Positions 1-8,244 of a stretch of DNA of 64,000 nt are shown piece by piece. The notes beneath the pieces are model-generated. The model did not search any database. It worked only from the letters and a program-made list of their open reading frames with translations, and was not told the DNA's origin. The DNA comes from Erythrobacter sp. HI0063 (GTDB lineage: Bacteria; Pseudomonadota; Alphaproteobacteria; Sphingomonadales; Sphingomonadaceae), in contig NZ_LWFF01000274.1 in NCBI RefSeq assembly GCF_001635685.1, positions 97,627 to 161,626 of the forward strand, written 5' to 3'. The translations under genes and the position numbers were made by a program. Positions within the stretch are counted from its first letter, which is position 1, and the number at the start of each line of letters is the position of its first letter.

Positions 1-111
1 GTGGTTCGTGGACATGAACCAGCGCGCGAAGAAACCGGGCGTGTGATGCGCGTCATGATCGTGCGCATGATCCTCGGTATGGGCCTGGAAATGGTCGGCG
101 GTGGTAGCCAT
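1..111 (-). CDS. ctaD: Cytochrome c oxidase subunit I, N-terminal fragment
   Basis: Only the first 37 codons are inside the window; the gene continues past base 1. The peptide begins MATTADHF, is rich in His and Asp, and ends ARWFMSTNH, the sequence that precedes the first membrane helix in bacterial aa3-type subunit I. The full protein would be the heme a/a3-CuB proton-pumping core of the terminal oxidase in the inner membrane. An AGGAA Shine-Dalgarno-like element lies just upstream of the ATG. It follows the subunit II gene by 64 bases on the same strand, the usual coxB-coxA order, so the two are probably cotranscribed. Identification rests on the short N-terminus plus context. Confidence 0.88.
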   Translation of the reverse strand, partial: MATTADHFQAHTEDHAHDHDAHHTPGFFARWFMSTNH

Positions 112-175
112 GGTCTGCTGTTCCTAGCGCTCGGTAAGTCGTCTGTTTCGTTCGATCGGTATCGGGCGGTCTATA

Positions 176-1297
176 TCAGGTCGTCGGCGACGTGTCTTCA
201 GTCGGCGGGGCACCTGCGCCCGGCGCGCCGGGCTCGGCGCTTTCGGGACCCTGGATCGGCGCCAGCTCGGGTGCGGCATCCTCGGCATCGCCGAAGGTAC
301 CACCCTGGGCGAGCACCCAGGCGCGCCACTGGTCGACCGGAAGAGCTTCGATCGCGATCGGCATATAGGCATGGCGCGCTCCGCAAAGCTCGGAACACTG
401 GCCATAATACACGCCCGGCTCGTCGATCGTCAGCAGGCGCTCGTTCAGACGGCCCGGGATCGCGTCGATCTTGAACCACAGGCTCGGAATGGCGAAGCTG
501 TGGATCACGTCCGCGCCGGTGGTCTGCAAGCGGATCGGCACGCCGACCGGAAGTACGAGACGATTGTCGACCGCCAGCTGCGGCGGCTCGCCCTCGGCGA
601 CGGCCTGCGCTTCGTCCTTCATGTTCGAAATGATCTCGAACCCGCCATTGTCGGGATAGGTGTAGCCCCAATACCACTGATACCCGGTCGCCTTGACGGT
701 GACGGCATCTTCCGGCGGCGTTTCGTACTGACGCGCCAGCAGCGAGATGGAGGGAATCGCAATACCGACCAGGATCAGGACCGGAACCAGCGTCCAGGCC
801 ACTTCGAGCGCGGTGTTGTGAGTCGTCTTCGACGGGGTCGGATTGGCGCGGCGGTTGTACTTCACAACCACCCAGATGAGCAGAGCGAGCACGAACACGC
901 TGATGACCACCATCACCCAGAACAGGCCGAAGTGAAGGCCGCGCGCGAATTTGCCGATTTCGGAATGCTGGTCCTGCACGTCGATACCGGCATAGACCGG
1001 CATGCCCTTACCTTCGGTCGGAGCCATCGGCGTGTAGCTGCTGCTCGGATCCACGACCGCATCGGGATCGGCGACTCCGGCCGCCTGATCGTCGGGCACC
1101 TGTTCGAGCGCGGCGGGCGGCGTGATCGCCGGAGCCGGAGCGACCAGATCGCCGGACTGCAGGGTCGTTTCCGATTGCGCCTGCGCCGGGTTCGCCGCGA
1201 CGAAGGCGGCCGCGAAGGCGAGCGCCAACAGGACGACGAGGCCCGCAAGAATGCGGGAGAGGCCGGGGCGGGATGCGGTAGGATTAAGGATCGACAT
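176..1297 (-). CDS. ctaC: Cytochrome c oxidase subunit II
   Basis: This 373-residue protein carries the CuA centre that accepts electrons from cytochrome c and passes them to subunit I. An N-terminal signal segment (about residues 14-41, ending ANPAQAQ) is followed by a Pro/Ala-rich stretch. Two membrane helices come next (about 125-146 and 168-190), then a periplasmic cupredoxin domain. The aromatic electron-entry motif YQWYWGY and the CuA ligand motif CSELCGARHAYM are intact. The C-terminal tail is low complexity (Pro, Ala, Gly, Glu). It is longer than the usual 280-300 residues because of the N-terminal linker and this tail. It lies upstream of subunit I and is divergent from pyrE across 276 bases. 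Confidence 0.96.
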   Translation of the reverse strand: MSILNPTASRPGLSRILAGLVVLLALAFAAAFVAANPAQAQSETTLQSGDLVAPAPAITPPAALEQVPDDQAAGVADPDAVVDPSSSYTPMAPTEGKGMPVYAGIDVQDQHSEIGKFARGLHFGLFWVMVVISVFVLALLIWVVVKYNRRANPTPSKTTHNTALEVAWTLVPVLILVGIAIPSISLLARQYETPPEDAVTVKATGYQWYWGYTYPDNGGFEIISNMKDEAQAVAEGEPPQLAVDNRLVLPVGVPIRLQTTGADVIHSFAIPSLWFKIDAIPGRLNERLLTIDEPGVYYGQCSELCGARHAYMPIAIEALPVDQWRAWVLAQGGTFGDAEDAAPELAPIQGPESAEPGAPGAGAPPTEDTSPTT

Positions 1298-1573
1298 GCT
1301 GTTCCGCTTCGCTAGGCGGGTGCCCCTTCACGCGACAGGAGGGCTCCCCGTGATCGAAAAACGTCCTGGGCAGCGCATAAGCGCCCTATGCCCACGGGCC
1401 GGTTCGGAACGGCCTATAAGCGCGGTTTGCCCCGGCCTCAAGCGCGCGGGGAAAAAAATACGTTTTGCCTGGGAACCCAACCCGGTTCGCGCCCGGTGCT
1501 CGAAGAGCGGCAGTCTGCCCCAGGCGCTTATGGGGCTTGCAGAACGCACCACAACAGGCTTTGAACCCGCGCC

Positions 1574-2164
1574 ATGAACGACCCCATGACAGACGAAACC
1601 ATCCTCGCCGAATTTCGCGCCAGCGAAGCCCTGCTCGAAGGGCATTTCCTGCTCTCCTCCGGCCGCCATTCCGCGCATTACCTCCAATGCGCGCGCGTGC
1701 TCATGGATGCCGAGCGCGCAGGAAGGCTGGCCCGCGCGCTGGTCCAGCGCCTTCCGCGAGAGCTGCGCAACCGGATCGACATGGTGGTAAGCCCGGCCAT
1801 GGGCGGGCTTATCATCGGGCACGAAATCGGCCGCGCGCTGGAAAAAGACGCGATCTTTCTGGAGCGCCCCGACGGCGTTTTTCATCTGCGGCGCGGCTTC
1901 CGGCTGGAAGCGGGACAGAAGGTGCTGATGGTGGAAGATGTCGTGACCACGGGGCTATCCAGCCGCGAGGCGATCGCAGCGGTGGCGCGCGAAGGCGGCG
2001 AGGTGATCGCCGAAGCGGCGCTGGTCGACCGCAGCAATGGGTCGGTCGATCTGGGCGTGCCTTTCTATCCCCTGCTCGACATCAACTTCCCGACCTATGC
2101 AGAGGACGATGTGCCGCCGGAACTCGCCGCCATTCCCGTGACCAAGCCCGGCAGCCGCGCCTGA
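1574..2164 (+). CDS. pyrE: Orotate phosphoribosyltransferase
   Basis: The enzyme transfers ribose 5-phosphate from PRPP to orotate, giving OMP, in de novo pyrimidine synthesis in the cytosol. The 196-residue protein has the type I phosphoribosyltransferase PRPP motif VEDVVTTG near residue 117 and the N-terminal SSGRHS segment typical of OPRTases. A second in-frame ATG four codons later (1586) is an equally possible start; neither has a strong Shine-Dalgarno. It opens a plus-strand run in which most genes overlap or are a few bases apart (pdxJ follows after 1 base), so an operon with PLP and lipid-cofactor genes is likely. Confidence 0.95.
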   Translation: MNDPMTDETILAEFRASEALLEGHFLLSSGRHSAHYLQCARVLMDAERAGRLARALVQRLPRELRNRIDMVVSPAMGGLIIGHEIGRALEKDAIFLERPDGVFHLRRGFRLEAGQKVLMVEDVVTTGLSSREAIAAVAREGGEVIAEAALVDRSNGSVDLGVPFYPLLDINFPTYAEDDVPPELAAIPVTKPGSRA

Positions 2165-2165
2165 G

Positions 2166-2912
2166 ATGACGCGCGGCTCTCCCCTGCGCCTGGGCGTAAA
2201 TATCGATCACGTCGCCACGATCCGCAATGCGCGCGGCGGCGATCATCCCGATCCGGTGCGCGCTGCTGAGATCGTGGCCAGCGTGGGCGGAGACGGGATC
2301 ACCGCCCATCTGCGCGAGGATCGCAGGCATATCCGCGATGCCGATCTCAAACGCATTCAGGAAGCGACCGACCTTCCCCTGAATCTCGAAATGGCGGCGA
2401 CCGAGGAAATGCTGGCCATCGCGCTGGCCCATGCGCCGTATGCAGCCTGCATCGTCCCCGAAAAACGCGAGGAACGCACCACCGAAGGCGGTCTGGATGC
2501 AGCGGGCCTGCATAACACTCTTGCCCCCATCGTCGATCGCCTGCGCGAGGCCGATATCCGCGTCTCGTTGTTCATCGAGGCGCAGGAGCGGCAATTGGAC
2601 GCGGCCCTGCGGCTGGGCGCGCCGGTGGTCGAATTTCACACCGGGGAATACGCCCACGCCTTCGAATCCGGCGACAGCGAGCGGACCGCCCGCGAGCTGA
2701 AGCGCATTGCTGATATGGCCGCTCTTGCTGCCAAGAACGGGATCGAGCCGCATGCGGGCCACGGGCTGACGTACGAGAACGTCCAGCCGATCGCCGCCAT
2801 TCCCCAGCTCGCGGAACTGAATATCGGACATTACCTGGTGGGCGAGGCGGTTTTCGTCGGCCTGGAACAGGCAGTGCGGCACATGCGCGAATTGATGGAC
2901 GACGCGCGCTGA
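2166..2912 (+). CDS. pdxJ: Pyridoxine 5'-phosphate synthase
   Basis: PdxJ condenses 1-deoxyxylulose 5-phosphate with 3-amino-1-hydroxyacetone phosphate to make pyridoxine 5'-phosphate, the last ring-forming step of DXP-dependent vitamin B6 synthesis. The 248-residue TIM barrel shows the family signatures [13 protein letters not shown] at the N-terminus, LNLEMAAT (catalytic Glu region), VEFHTGEYA and [11 protein letters not shown]. Length is normal. It lies 1 base after pyrE and its stop overlaps the next start (TGATG). PdxJ next to acpS is a common arrangement in proteobacteria; here one small membrane-protein gene lies between them. Confidence 0.97.
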   Translation: MTRGSPLRLGVNIDHVATIRNARGGDHPDPVRAAEIVASVGGDGITAHLREDRRHIRDADLKRIQEATDLPLNLEMAATEEMLAIALAHAPYAACIVPEKREERTTEGGLDAAGLHNTLAPIVDRLREADIRVSLFIEAQERQLDAALRLGAPVVEFHTGEYAHAFESGDSERTARELKRIADMAALAAKNGIEPHAGHGLTYENVQPIAAIPQLAELNIGHYLVGEAVFVGLEQAVRHMRELMDDAR

Positions 2913-3181
2913 TGGCGAAAGCCTCGTCATCGCGGGACGGTGTGCTGGCGCTCGCCGCAGCGATTCCGTTTCTCTTGAGCCTCGCCCTGCTCGGCTTCGC
3001 GCTGAGTCGGCAGACCCTGCTCGCCTTCGCGATCGGCTGGCCGCTGGTCCAGGTGTTCGGTTACGGCGGTTCCCTGAAGCTCGCGAAGGGCACAATCGAC
3101 CATCCGCTCGTCAAGACGCAGATCGTCCTGCACTGGATGATGCTGGCCCTTTTCATCGCTATTCTGGTGCGCGCGACATGA
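2912..3181 (+). CDS. Small membrane protein of unknown function
   Basis: This 89-residue protein is not assigned to a family with confidence. A Lys/Ser/Arg N-terminus ([10 protein letters not shown]) precedes three hydrophobic stretches, roughly residues 10-30, 33-50 and 68-87, so it is probably an inner-membrane protein. The loop between the second and third contains GGSLKLAKG. Its start overlaps the pdxJ stop and its TGA overlaps the acpS ATG, so it is translationally coupled to both and must be expressed with them. That tight packing, not the sequence, is the main evidence that it is a real gene. Confidence 0.8.
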   Translation: MAKASSSRDGVLALAAAIPFLLSLALLGFALSRQTLLAFAIGWPLVQVFGYGGSLKLAKGTIDHPLVKTQIVLHWMMLALFIAILVRAT

Positions 3182-3579
3182 TTATCGGCCTCGGCTCGGA
3201 CCTCTGCAATATCGAGCGAATCCAGTCCTCTCTCGACCGCTTCGGAGAACGCTTCGAAAATCGTGTCTTCACCGAGACGGAACGCGCCAAGGCGCGCAAG
3301 CGCCCTTTCACCATCGCCGGAACCTACGCCAAGCGGTTCGCCGCCAAGGAAGCGTTCTCGAAAGCGGTCGGCACCGGCTTCAGGCGCGGCGTGTTCATGA
3401 AGGATATCGGCGTCGTCAACGCTCCCTCGGGCGCACCCACGCTCGCGCTGACCGGAGGGGCTGCAAAGCGCCTTGCGGAAATGGTGCCGCCCGGCCATGA
3501 GGCGCATGTTCATCTCACCCTCACCGACGATCACCCATGGGCGCAGGCCTTCGTGATCATCGAGGCCTTCCCCGCATGA
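3178..3579 (+). CDS. acpS: Holo-[acyl-carrier-protein] synthase
   Basis: AcpS moves 4'-phosphopantetheine from CoA to the conserved Ser of apo-ACP, switching on fatty acid synthesis. The 133-residue protein starts [15 protein letters not shown]; Asp8 and Glu58 (in [11 protein letters not shown]) are the Mg2+ ligands of the family. Length is normal for the small trimeric AcpS class. It overlaps the preceding small membrane-protein gene by 4 bases (ATGA) and lepB by 4 bases. acpS-lepB adjacency is widespread in Alphaproteobacteria. Confidence 0.97.
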   Translation: MIIGLGSDLCNIERIQSSLDRFGERFENRVFTETERAKARKRPFTIAGTYAKRFAAKEAFSKAVGTGFRRGVFMKDIGVVNAPSGAPTLALTGGAAKRLAEMVPPGHEAHVHLTLTDDHPWAQAFVIIEAFPA

Positions 3580-4457
3580 GTAGCTCCCCCGCCGTGACCA
3601 AACGCGCTTCCGATACAACGCAAGATGGCGAGGAAAACGTCAACTGGCTGGCCGAACTGCGCGGGCTTCTGGTGATGCTGTTGGCGGTGTTCGCCTTCCA
3701 CAGTCTGGTGGCGAAGCCGTTCTACATCCCGTCCGAATCGATGATGCCGAACCTGCTGGTCGGCGATCGCCTGATCGTGAGCAAATATCCCTATGGCTGG
3801 AACTGGTCCTCGATCAGCTTCCACCTCGCCCCGCGTGGGGACTGGCGGATCATGGGATCGACGCCCGAATATGGCGACATCGTGATCCCCGTCCATCCGG
3901 AGCGGGACGAGGATTACATCAAGCGCGTGGTCGGCCGTCCGGGCGACCGGTTCGAGGTCAGGAACGGCCAGATCATCCTGAACGGTGTGCCCGTGCCCCA
4001 GAAGGTCGAGCCGCCGGTCGATATTCCGGTCGATCTCAATTCGACCTGCAACGACTATCCGGAAATGAAGACCACCCTGCCATCGGGCGAACGGGTGTGC
4101 GAAATGCCGATCCTGCGCGAAACGCTGCCCAATGGGGCGACTTATCGCATCATCGACCATCTCGATCAGGGGCTCGACAATTATCCCGAGATCGTGATCC
4201 CCGAAGGCCATGTCTTCGTGATGGGCGACAATCGCGACCATTCGGCAGACAGCCGCGCCAGCCTCGACGCGCTGGGCCTTGGCGGGCCCATCCCGCTGGA
4301 AAATATCGGCGGGCGTGCGGAATTCATCACCTTCTCGCTCGACGGGACGACGAACTGGAACCCGATCAGCTGGTTCACCTCACTACGGGAAGGCCGCGCC
4401 TTTACCACTCTGCGCCCACCCATCGTCGAGTCCGCCGCGCGCGCTTCGAAGGACTGA
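3576..4457 (+). CDS. lepB: Signal peptidase I
   Basis: LepB is an inner-membrane S26 Ser/Lys protease that removes signal peptides from exported proteins. The start is set at the ATG overlapping the acpS stop; this gives 293 residues. A cytoplasmic N-terminus leads into one membrane helix (about residues 27-45). This is followed by the catalytic box [14 protein letters not shown] with Ser55, and the lysine box [14 protein letters not shown] with Lys116. The later [11 protein letters not shown] motif (box E) is also present. In many alphaproteobacteria rnc and era follow lepB; here they do not, and an AI-2E family permease begins 3 bases after the stop. Confidence 0.97.
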   Translation: MSSSPAVTKRASDTTQDGEENVNWLAELRGLLVMLLAVFAFHSLVAKPFYIPSESMMPNLLVGDRLIVSKYPYGWNWSSISFHLAPRGDWRIMGSTPEYGDIVIPVHPERDEDYIKRVVGRPGDRFEVRNGQIILNGVPVPQKVEPPVDIPVDLNSTCNDYPEMKTTLPSGERVCEMPILRETLPNGATYRIIDHLDQGLDNYPEIVIPEGHVFVMGDNRDHSADSRASLDALGLGGPIPLENIGGRAEFITFSLDGTTNWNPISWFTSLREGRAFTTLRPPIVESAARASKD

Positions 4458-4460
4458 TAT

Positions 4461-5609
4461 ATGGCAGACGGCGATTCTTCCGCTGACGGCAGCGCAGACG
4501 CCAAGGGCGAAGACAGAATCGGAACCAGTCCCTCCCGCCTGACCGATCCGGTAATGCGCGAAGAGATGCGGCGGGCCCTCGTCTGGGCAGGGGTGATCGG
4601 CCTGATCGCGCTTACGGTCTATATCTCGCGGTCGCTCCTGGTGGTGTTCGGCGCGCTGGTCTTTGCCGCCATGATCGATGGCGGCGCGCGCCTGCTCGGA
4701 CGTATTCTGCCAATCGCACGCGCCTGGCGCGTGGCGCTCGTGCTGATCCTCTCCGTGCTCTTCTTCGTCTGGCTCGGCTATTTCGCGGGCTCGACGATTT
4801 CGAACGAAGCTGCGCAGTTCCCGGAGCTGGTCCAAGGACAGATTTCAGACCTGTTGGCTTGGGCGCAAGGCAAGGGCCTCCAGATCGATCAAAGCCAATT
4901 ACAGAACTACGCGGGCAGCATCACCAGCGGCATCGGCACCCTGACCAGCGCGCTGGGCGGTATTCTGGGCGGCCTGACCACCATTGTCCTGATTTTGATC
5001 ATCGGCATCTACGTCGCAGTGGAGCCCAGGCTTTACGAACGCGGCGTCGCCTGGATGATGCCGCGCGAGCGGCGCGATTCCTTCCACGTCACCGTCGCAC
5101 GCATGGCGCATACGCTGCGCCGTCTCATGGCCGGGCGGCTGCTCGGCATGTTCGTCGAAGGCGTGTTCACGTACATCATGCTCGCCTGGGTGGCTCCACT
5201 GGTCGGGATCGGCGCAGTGCCGATGGCCTCGCTTCTGGCAATCCTGACCGGCCTTCTCGCCTTCGTGCCCAATCTGGGCGCGCTGGTGTCGGGCGTACTG
5301 ATGGCGCTGGTCGGATTTTCGGGCGGGATGGATATGGGGATCTACACCATCGCAGTGTATTTCTTCGTCCAGAATTTCGATGGCTATGTCGTGATCCCGA
5401 TGATCGCGAAAAAGACGGTCGACCTCGCGCCAGCGCTAGTCCTTGCCGCGCAATTGGTGATGGGGGTGCTGTTCGGCATCATCGGCATCTTCCTTGCAGA
5501 TCCGCTGCTTGCGATGCTCAAGGTCGCGCTGGAACGCCGCGCGGAAGAGAACGAGGCCAAGGGCGAGCGGGTCGCGAGCCTTGCGGAAGGGTCCAAGAGT
5601 GGCGCGTAA
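4461..5609 (+). CDS. AI-2E family transporter (PF01594-type permease)
   Basis: This 382-residue polytopic membrane protein has about eight hydrophobic segments between residues 35 and 345. The C-terminal family signature is clear: DLAPALVLAAQLVMGVLFGIIG followed by IFLADPLLAMLKV. Known members include AI-2 exporters and Na+/H+ or organic-ion exporters, so the substrate cannot be told from sequence. The N-terminus is soluble and Asp/Ser-rich; the C-terminus is Glu/Lys-rich. It begins 3 bases after lepB and its last 11 bases overlap the following gene, so it belongs to the same transcript. Confidence 0.9.
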   Translation: MADGDSSADGSADAKGEDRIGTSPSRLTDPVMREEMRRALVWAGVIGLIALTVYISRSLLVVFGALVFAAMIDGGARLLGRILPIARAWRVALVLILSVLFFVWLGYFAGSTISNEAAQFPELVQGQISDLLAWAQGKGLQIDQSQLQNYAGSITSGIGTLTSALGGILGGLTTIVLILIIGIYVAVEPRLYERGVAWMMPRERRDSFHVTVARMAHTLRRLMAGRLLGMFVEGVFTYIMLAWVAPLVGIGAVPMASLLAILTGLLAFVPNLGALVSGVLMALVGFSGGMDMGIYTIAVYFFVQNFDGYVVIPMIAKKTVDLAPALVLAAQLVMGVLFGIIGIFLADPLLAMLKVALERRAEENEAKGERVASLAEGSKSGA

Positions 5610-6837
5610 GTTCCTGTATGTCATTGCTGTCCTGATCGTCCTCGTGATCCTGGGCGCGATCGCGCTGTCGATCTGGTCGCGGCAGGCGACCGAAATCGCC
5701 TTCGTTCCGCGCGGGGACTTCGTGGAGCAGGAACCGCTCGCCGAAAACGCCTATCAGGATCCGGCCATGTGGTATTCGCGCCCGGGCCTCGGCACCGACG
5801 ATCCGGCGCGCTATCAGCCCGCCCTCGCCCCGGTTCCGGAAGACTCGGCGACCGAAACGCCTTCCCCGCAAGCGCCCGCCGCAGAACGTGGCCTCGGCAC
5901 ATCCGCGCCGGTGCTGGAGCCCGAGAGCAGCCGCCGAGCCGACCCGGTCGAGGCGGAGGAAATCCCCGATTTCGCGGTCTTCTTCGTGCCCCCAACAAGC
6001 TACATCCAGGCGGGAGGGGACTGGAACGCCTCGCTCGAAGACGGGCTGACCGACGATCGCGCGCGCCTGTTCCTGCGCGGCATGGCCAGCGCCTTCAATC
6101 GTGCCGACGAAATCTGGGCTCCGCGCTATCGCCAGGCGGCGGTCGGCGCCTTTCTGACCGACAGGCCCGAAGCGGTGATGGCGATCGACGCCGCCTATGC
6201 CGACGTGCGCGATTCCTTCCGCTATTTCCTCGACAGCGTCGATCCCGACAAGCCCATCGTGCTTGCGGGCCACAGTCAGGGCTCGCTCCATGTCCTGCGC
6301 CTGTTGATGGACGAGGTTCGCGGCACGCCCGTCAGCGACCGGATCGCAGCCGTCTACGCGCCCGGCTGGCCGATCTCGGTCGATCACGACCTGCCCGAAC
6401 TGCCCTTCCCCGCCTGTGCTGCCGCCGGGCAGACCCAGTGTGTGCTATCGTGGTCGAGCTTTGCCGACGGGGGCGATCCCGATTTCATCATGCGCCGCTA
6501 TTCCAGCACGCCCGGCTTCGATGGCGAGCCGCGCGGCGAAGGCCCGATCTTGTGCGTCAATCCGCTGACCGGCGGCACCGGCGGTTCGGCACCGGCGTCG
6601 CGCAATCTGGGTACGCTGGTGCCCGACGAGACGATGACGCGGGCCGATCTCGTGCCCGAAGCCGTCCCGGCACGCTGCGACGAGCGCGGCCTCCTCCTGA
6701 TCGGCGATCCCCCGCGCATGGGCGAAGGCGTGCTGCCGGGCGACAATTACCACGTCTACGACATCCCCCTGTTCTGGGCGAATGTGCAGGCCGACGTAGT
6801 CGAGCGGGTGCGGGCATGGATCGACCAGCGCTCGTAA
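5599..6837 (+). CDS. DUF3089 alpha/beta-hydrolase-like protein, membrane anchored
   Basis: This 412-residue protein starts at a GTG that overlaps the upstream gene by 11 bases. One N-terminal helix (about residues 5-26) would anchor it in the inner membrane with the bulk in the periplasm. A Pro/Glu-rich linker of about 100 residues follows. The catalytic domain has the nucleophile elbow AGHSQGSLH and a C-terminal DNYHVYDIP segment that could supply the His. The pattern matches the DUF3089 family of predicted hydrolases; no substrate is known to me. Several Cys near the middle (CAAAGQTQC) and late in the protein would suit a disulfide-bonded periplasmic domain. Confidence 0.85.
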   Translation: MARKFLYVIAVLIVLVILGAIALSIWSRQATEIAFVPRGDFVEQEPLAENAYQDPAMWYSRPGLGTDDPARYQPALAPVPEDSATETPSPQAPAAERGLGTSAPVLEPESSRRADPVEAEEIPDFAVFFVPPTSYIQAGGDWNASLEDGLTDDRARLFLRGMASAFNRADEIWAPRYRQAAVGAFLTDRPEAVMAIDAAYADVRDSFRYFLDSVDPDKPIVLAGHSQGSLHVLRLLMDEVRGTPVSDRIAAVYAPGWPISVDHDLPELPFPACAAAGQTQCVLSWSSFADGGDPDFIMRRYSSTPGFDGEPRGEGPILCVNPLTGGTGGSAPASRNLGTLVPDETMTRADLVPEAVPARCDERGLLLIGDPPRMGEGVLPGDNYHVYDIPLFWANVQADVVERVRAWIDQRS

Positions 6838-7301
6838 CCGATTTCGCGCGGGATTTCGGCGATGCGCTGCCCGATGGCGGCGCGCTGCTGGGGCTCGATC
6901 TCGGCACCAAGACCGTCGGGATCGCGACCTGCGATGCCGGATGGCGCTATGCGAGCCCGGGCAAGACGCTGCCGCGCGGAAAATTCACCAAGGATTGCGG
7001 CAAATTGCGCGAAATCGTGAACGAACGGTCGATCGCGGGCATCGTCATCGGCCTGCCCCGCAACATGGATGGCAGCGAAGGCCCCCGCGCGCAGGCGAGC
7101 CGCGCCTATGCCAAGAACCTCGCCGCAGCGCTGGAGCTGCCGGTGCTCCTGTGGGACGAGCGCTGGTCGACCGCCAGCGCCGAAGCCGCGCTGATCGGCC
7201 AAGATATGAGCCGGGCCAAGCGCGCGACCCGGATCGACAGCCACGCTGCGGCAGTGATCCTCCAGGGCGCGATCGACAGCCTCGCGGGCAGCGCGTTCTA
7301 A
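6816..7301 (+). CDS. ruvX: Holliday junction resolvase-like nuclease RuvX/YqgF
   Basis: YqgF-family RNase H-fold nuclease implicated in 16S rRNA 5' processing and in junction resolution. The 161-residue protein has the four acidic clusters of the fold: LLGLDLGTKTVGIA, GLPRNMDGSEGP, LLWDERWSTASAE and RIDSHAAAVIL. The start overlaps the end of the DUF3089 gene by 22 bases; this ATG gives a short N-terminal tail before the first strand and normal family length. It is the last gene of the tightly overlapping part of the run; a 57-base gap separates it from the thioesterases. Confidence 0.93.
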   Translation: MDRPALVTDFARDFGDALPDGGALLGLDLGTKTVGIATCDAGWRYASPGKTLPRGKFTKDCGKLREIVNERSIAGIVIGLPRNMDGSEGPRAQASRAYAKNLAAALELPVLLWDERWSTASAEAALIGQDMSRAKRATRIDSHAAAVILQGAIDSLAGSAF

Positions 7302-7358
7302 CCGCCCGGCCGTTTTCCCGGCTTGTCATTCCCCGATCCGGCGGGCAGACGCCCGCCC

Positions 7359-7841
7359 ATGTCCGACACGCAAACCGCCTTCGATCTTGCCGCCGCCGCG
7401 CCCTTTTTGGCATCGCGCGCCCATAATGGCTGGCTTGGCCTGCGCTTTTCCGATCACGGAGAGGATTGGGTGGAGATGGAACTGCCCTGGCGCGATGATC
7501 TGCTGGGCGAGGAAGGCCGCGACGTGCTCGCCTCCGGGCCGATCGTCAGCCTGCTCGACATGGCCGGTGGACTGTCGATTTGGGCACGGATGGGCAAATT
7601 CCGCGCCATCGCCACGCTCGATCTGCGGGTCGATTACACCCGCCCCGCGCGCGAGCGAGCCTCGGTCTTCGGGCGCGTCCAGTGCTATCGTACAACGCGC
7701 TCCGCAGCTTTCGTGCGCGGCATCGCGCATGACGGCGATCCGGACGATCCGGTCGCGCATATGCAGGCGGTCTTCATGACGGTCGACAAGCGCACCGTCG
7801 ATCTGCCGAGGGAAACGAGCGGGGAGACGGCCCGTGGCTGA
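7359..7841 (+). CDS. PaaI-type hotdog thioesterase (first of a pair)
   Basis: This 160-residue hotdog-fold protein resembles PaaI/YdiI-type acyl-CoA thioesterases. The segment LASGPIVSLLDMAGGLSIW covers the active-site helix, with Asp in the position of the catalytic acid. TLDLRVDYTRPA is the following conserved strand. It lacks the HGG before the helix that the next gene keeps, so it may be a diverged paralogue. A TTG further upstream (7323) is in frame but adds residues absent from the fold, so the ATG at 7359 is preferred. The stop overlaps the next start by 8 bases; the two proteins may form a heteromeric hotdog enzyme. Confidence 0.85.
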   Translation: MSDTQTAFDLAAAAPFLASRAHNGWLGLRFSDHGEDWVEMELPWRDDLLGEEGRDVLASGPIVSLLDMAGGLSIWARMGKFRAIATLDLRVDYTRPARERASVFGRVQCYRTTRSAAFVRGIAHDGDPDDPVAHMQAVFMTVDKRTVDLPRETSGETARG

Positions 7842-8244
7842 CACACCCGATATCGCCCTGCTGACGCCCTATGCCCGCTCGCTCGGCATTTCGCTCGACC
7901 GGTGGGACGGGGAAGCGCCCGTGCTGCGGGTGGACTTTTCCGAAGCGGTGCTGGGACGCCCCGGCGCGCTGCATGGCGGCGCGATCAGCGGCCTGCTGGA
8001 AACGGCGGGATATGGCGTGCTGCGCGCGGCATTGGCCCGCAGCGGGCGCGAGGCCGGTTTCGTGCCGATCAACATCACGGTCCAGTTCATGCGCGCCGGC
8101 AATGAAAAGCGCAGTTTCGCCCGCGCGCGCATCGTCAAGCTGGGACGGCGCACGGCCAATCTGTCGGTCGAAGCGTGGCAGGACGATCCGCTTAAGCCGA
8201 TCGCCAGCGCGGTGATGAACGTGATGATCCGCGACGCGGATTAG
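7834..8244 (+). CDS. PaaI-type hotdog thioesterase (second of a pair)
   Basis: This 136-residue protein begins at GTG inside the end of the preceding thioesterase gene. It carries the canonical PaaI signature LHGGAISGLLETAGYGVL, with the HGG loop and helix Glu, and the NITVQFMRAG strand. It should hydrolyse acyl- or aryl-CoA esters. Together with its upstream neighbour it forms a tandem, translationally coupled pair of diverged paralogues. The gene ends tail to tail with the PBP gene: the two stop codons share the TTAG at 8241-8244, leaving no room for a separate terminator. Confidence 0.9.
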   Translation: MADTPDIALLTPYARSLGISLDRWDGEAPVLRVDFSEAVLGRPGALHGGAISGLLETAGYGVLRAALARSGREAGFVPINITVQFMRAGNEKRSFARARIVKLGRRTANLSVEAWQDDPLKPIASAVMNVMIRDAD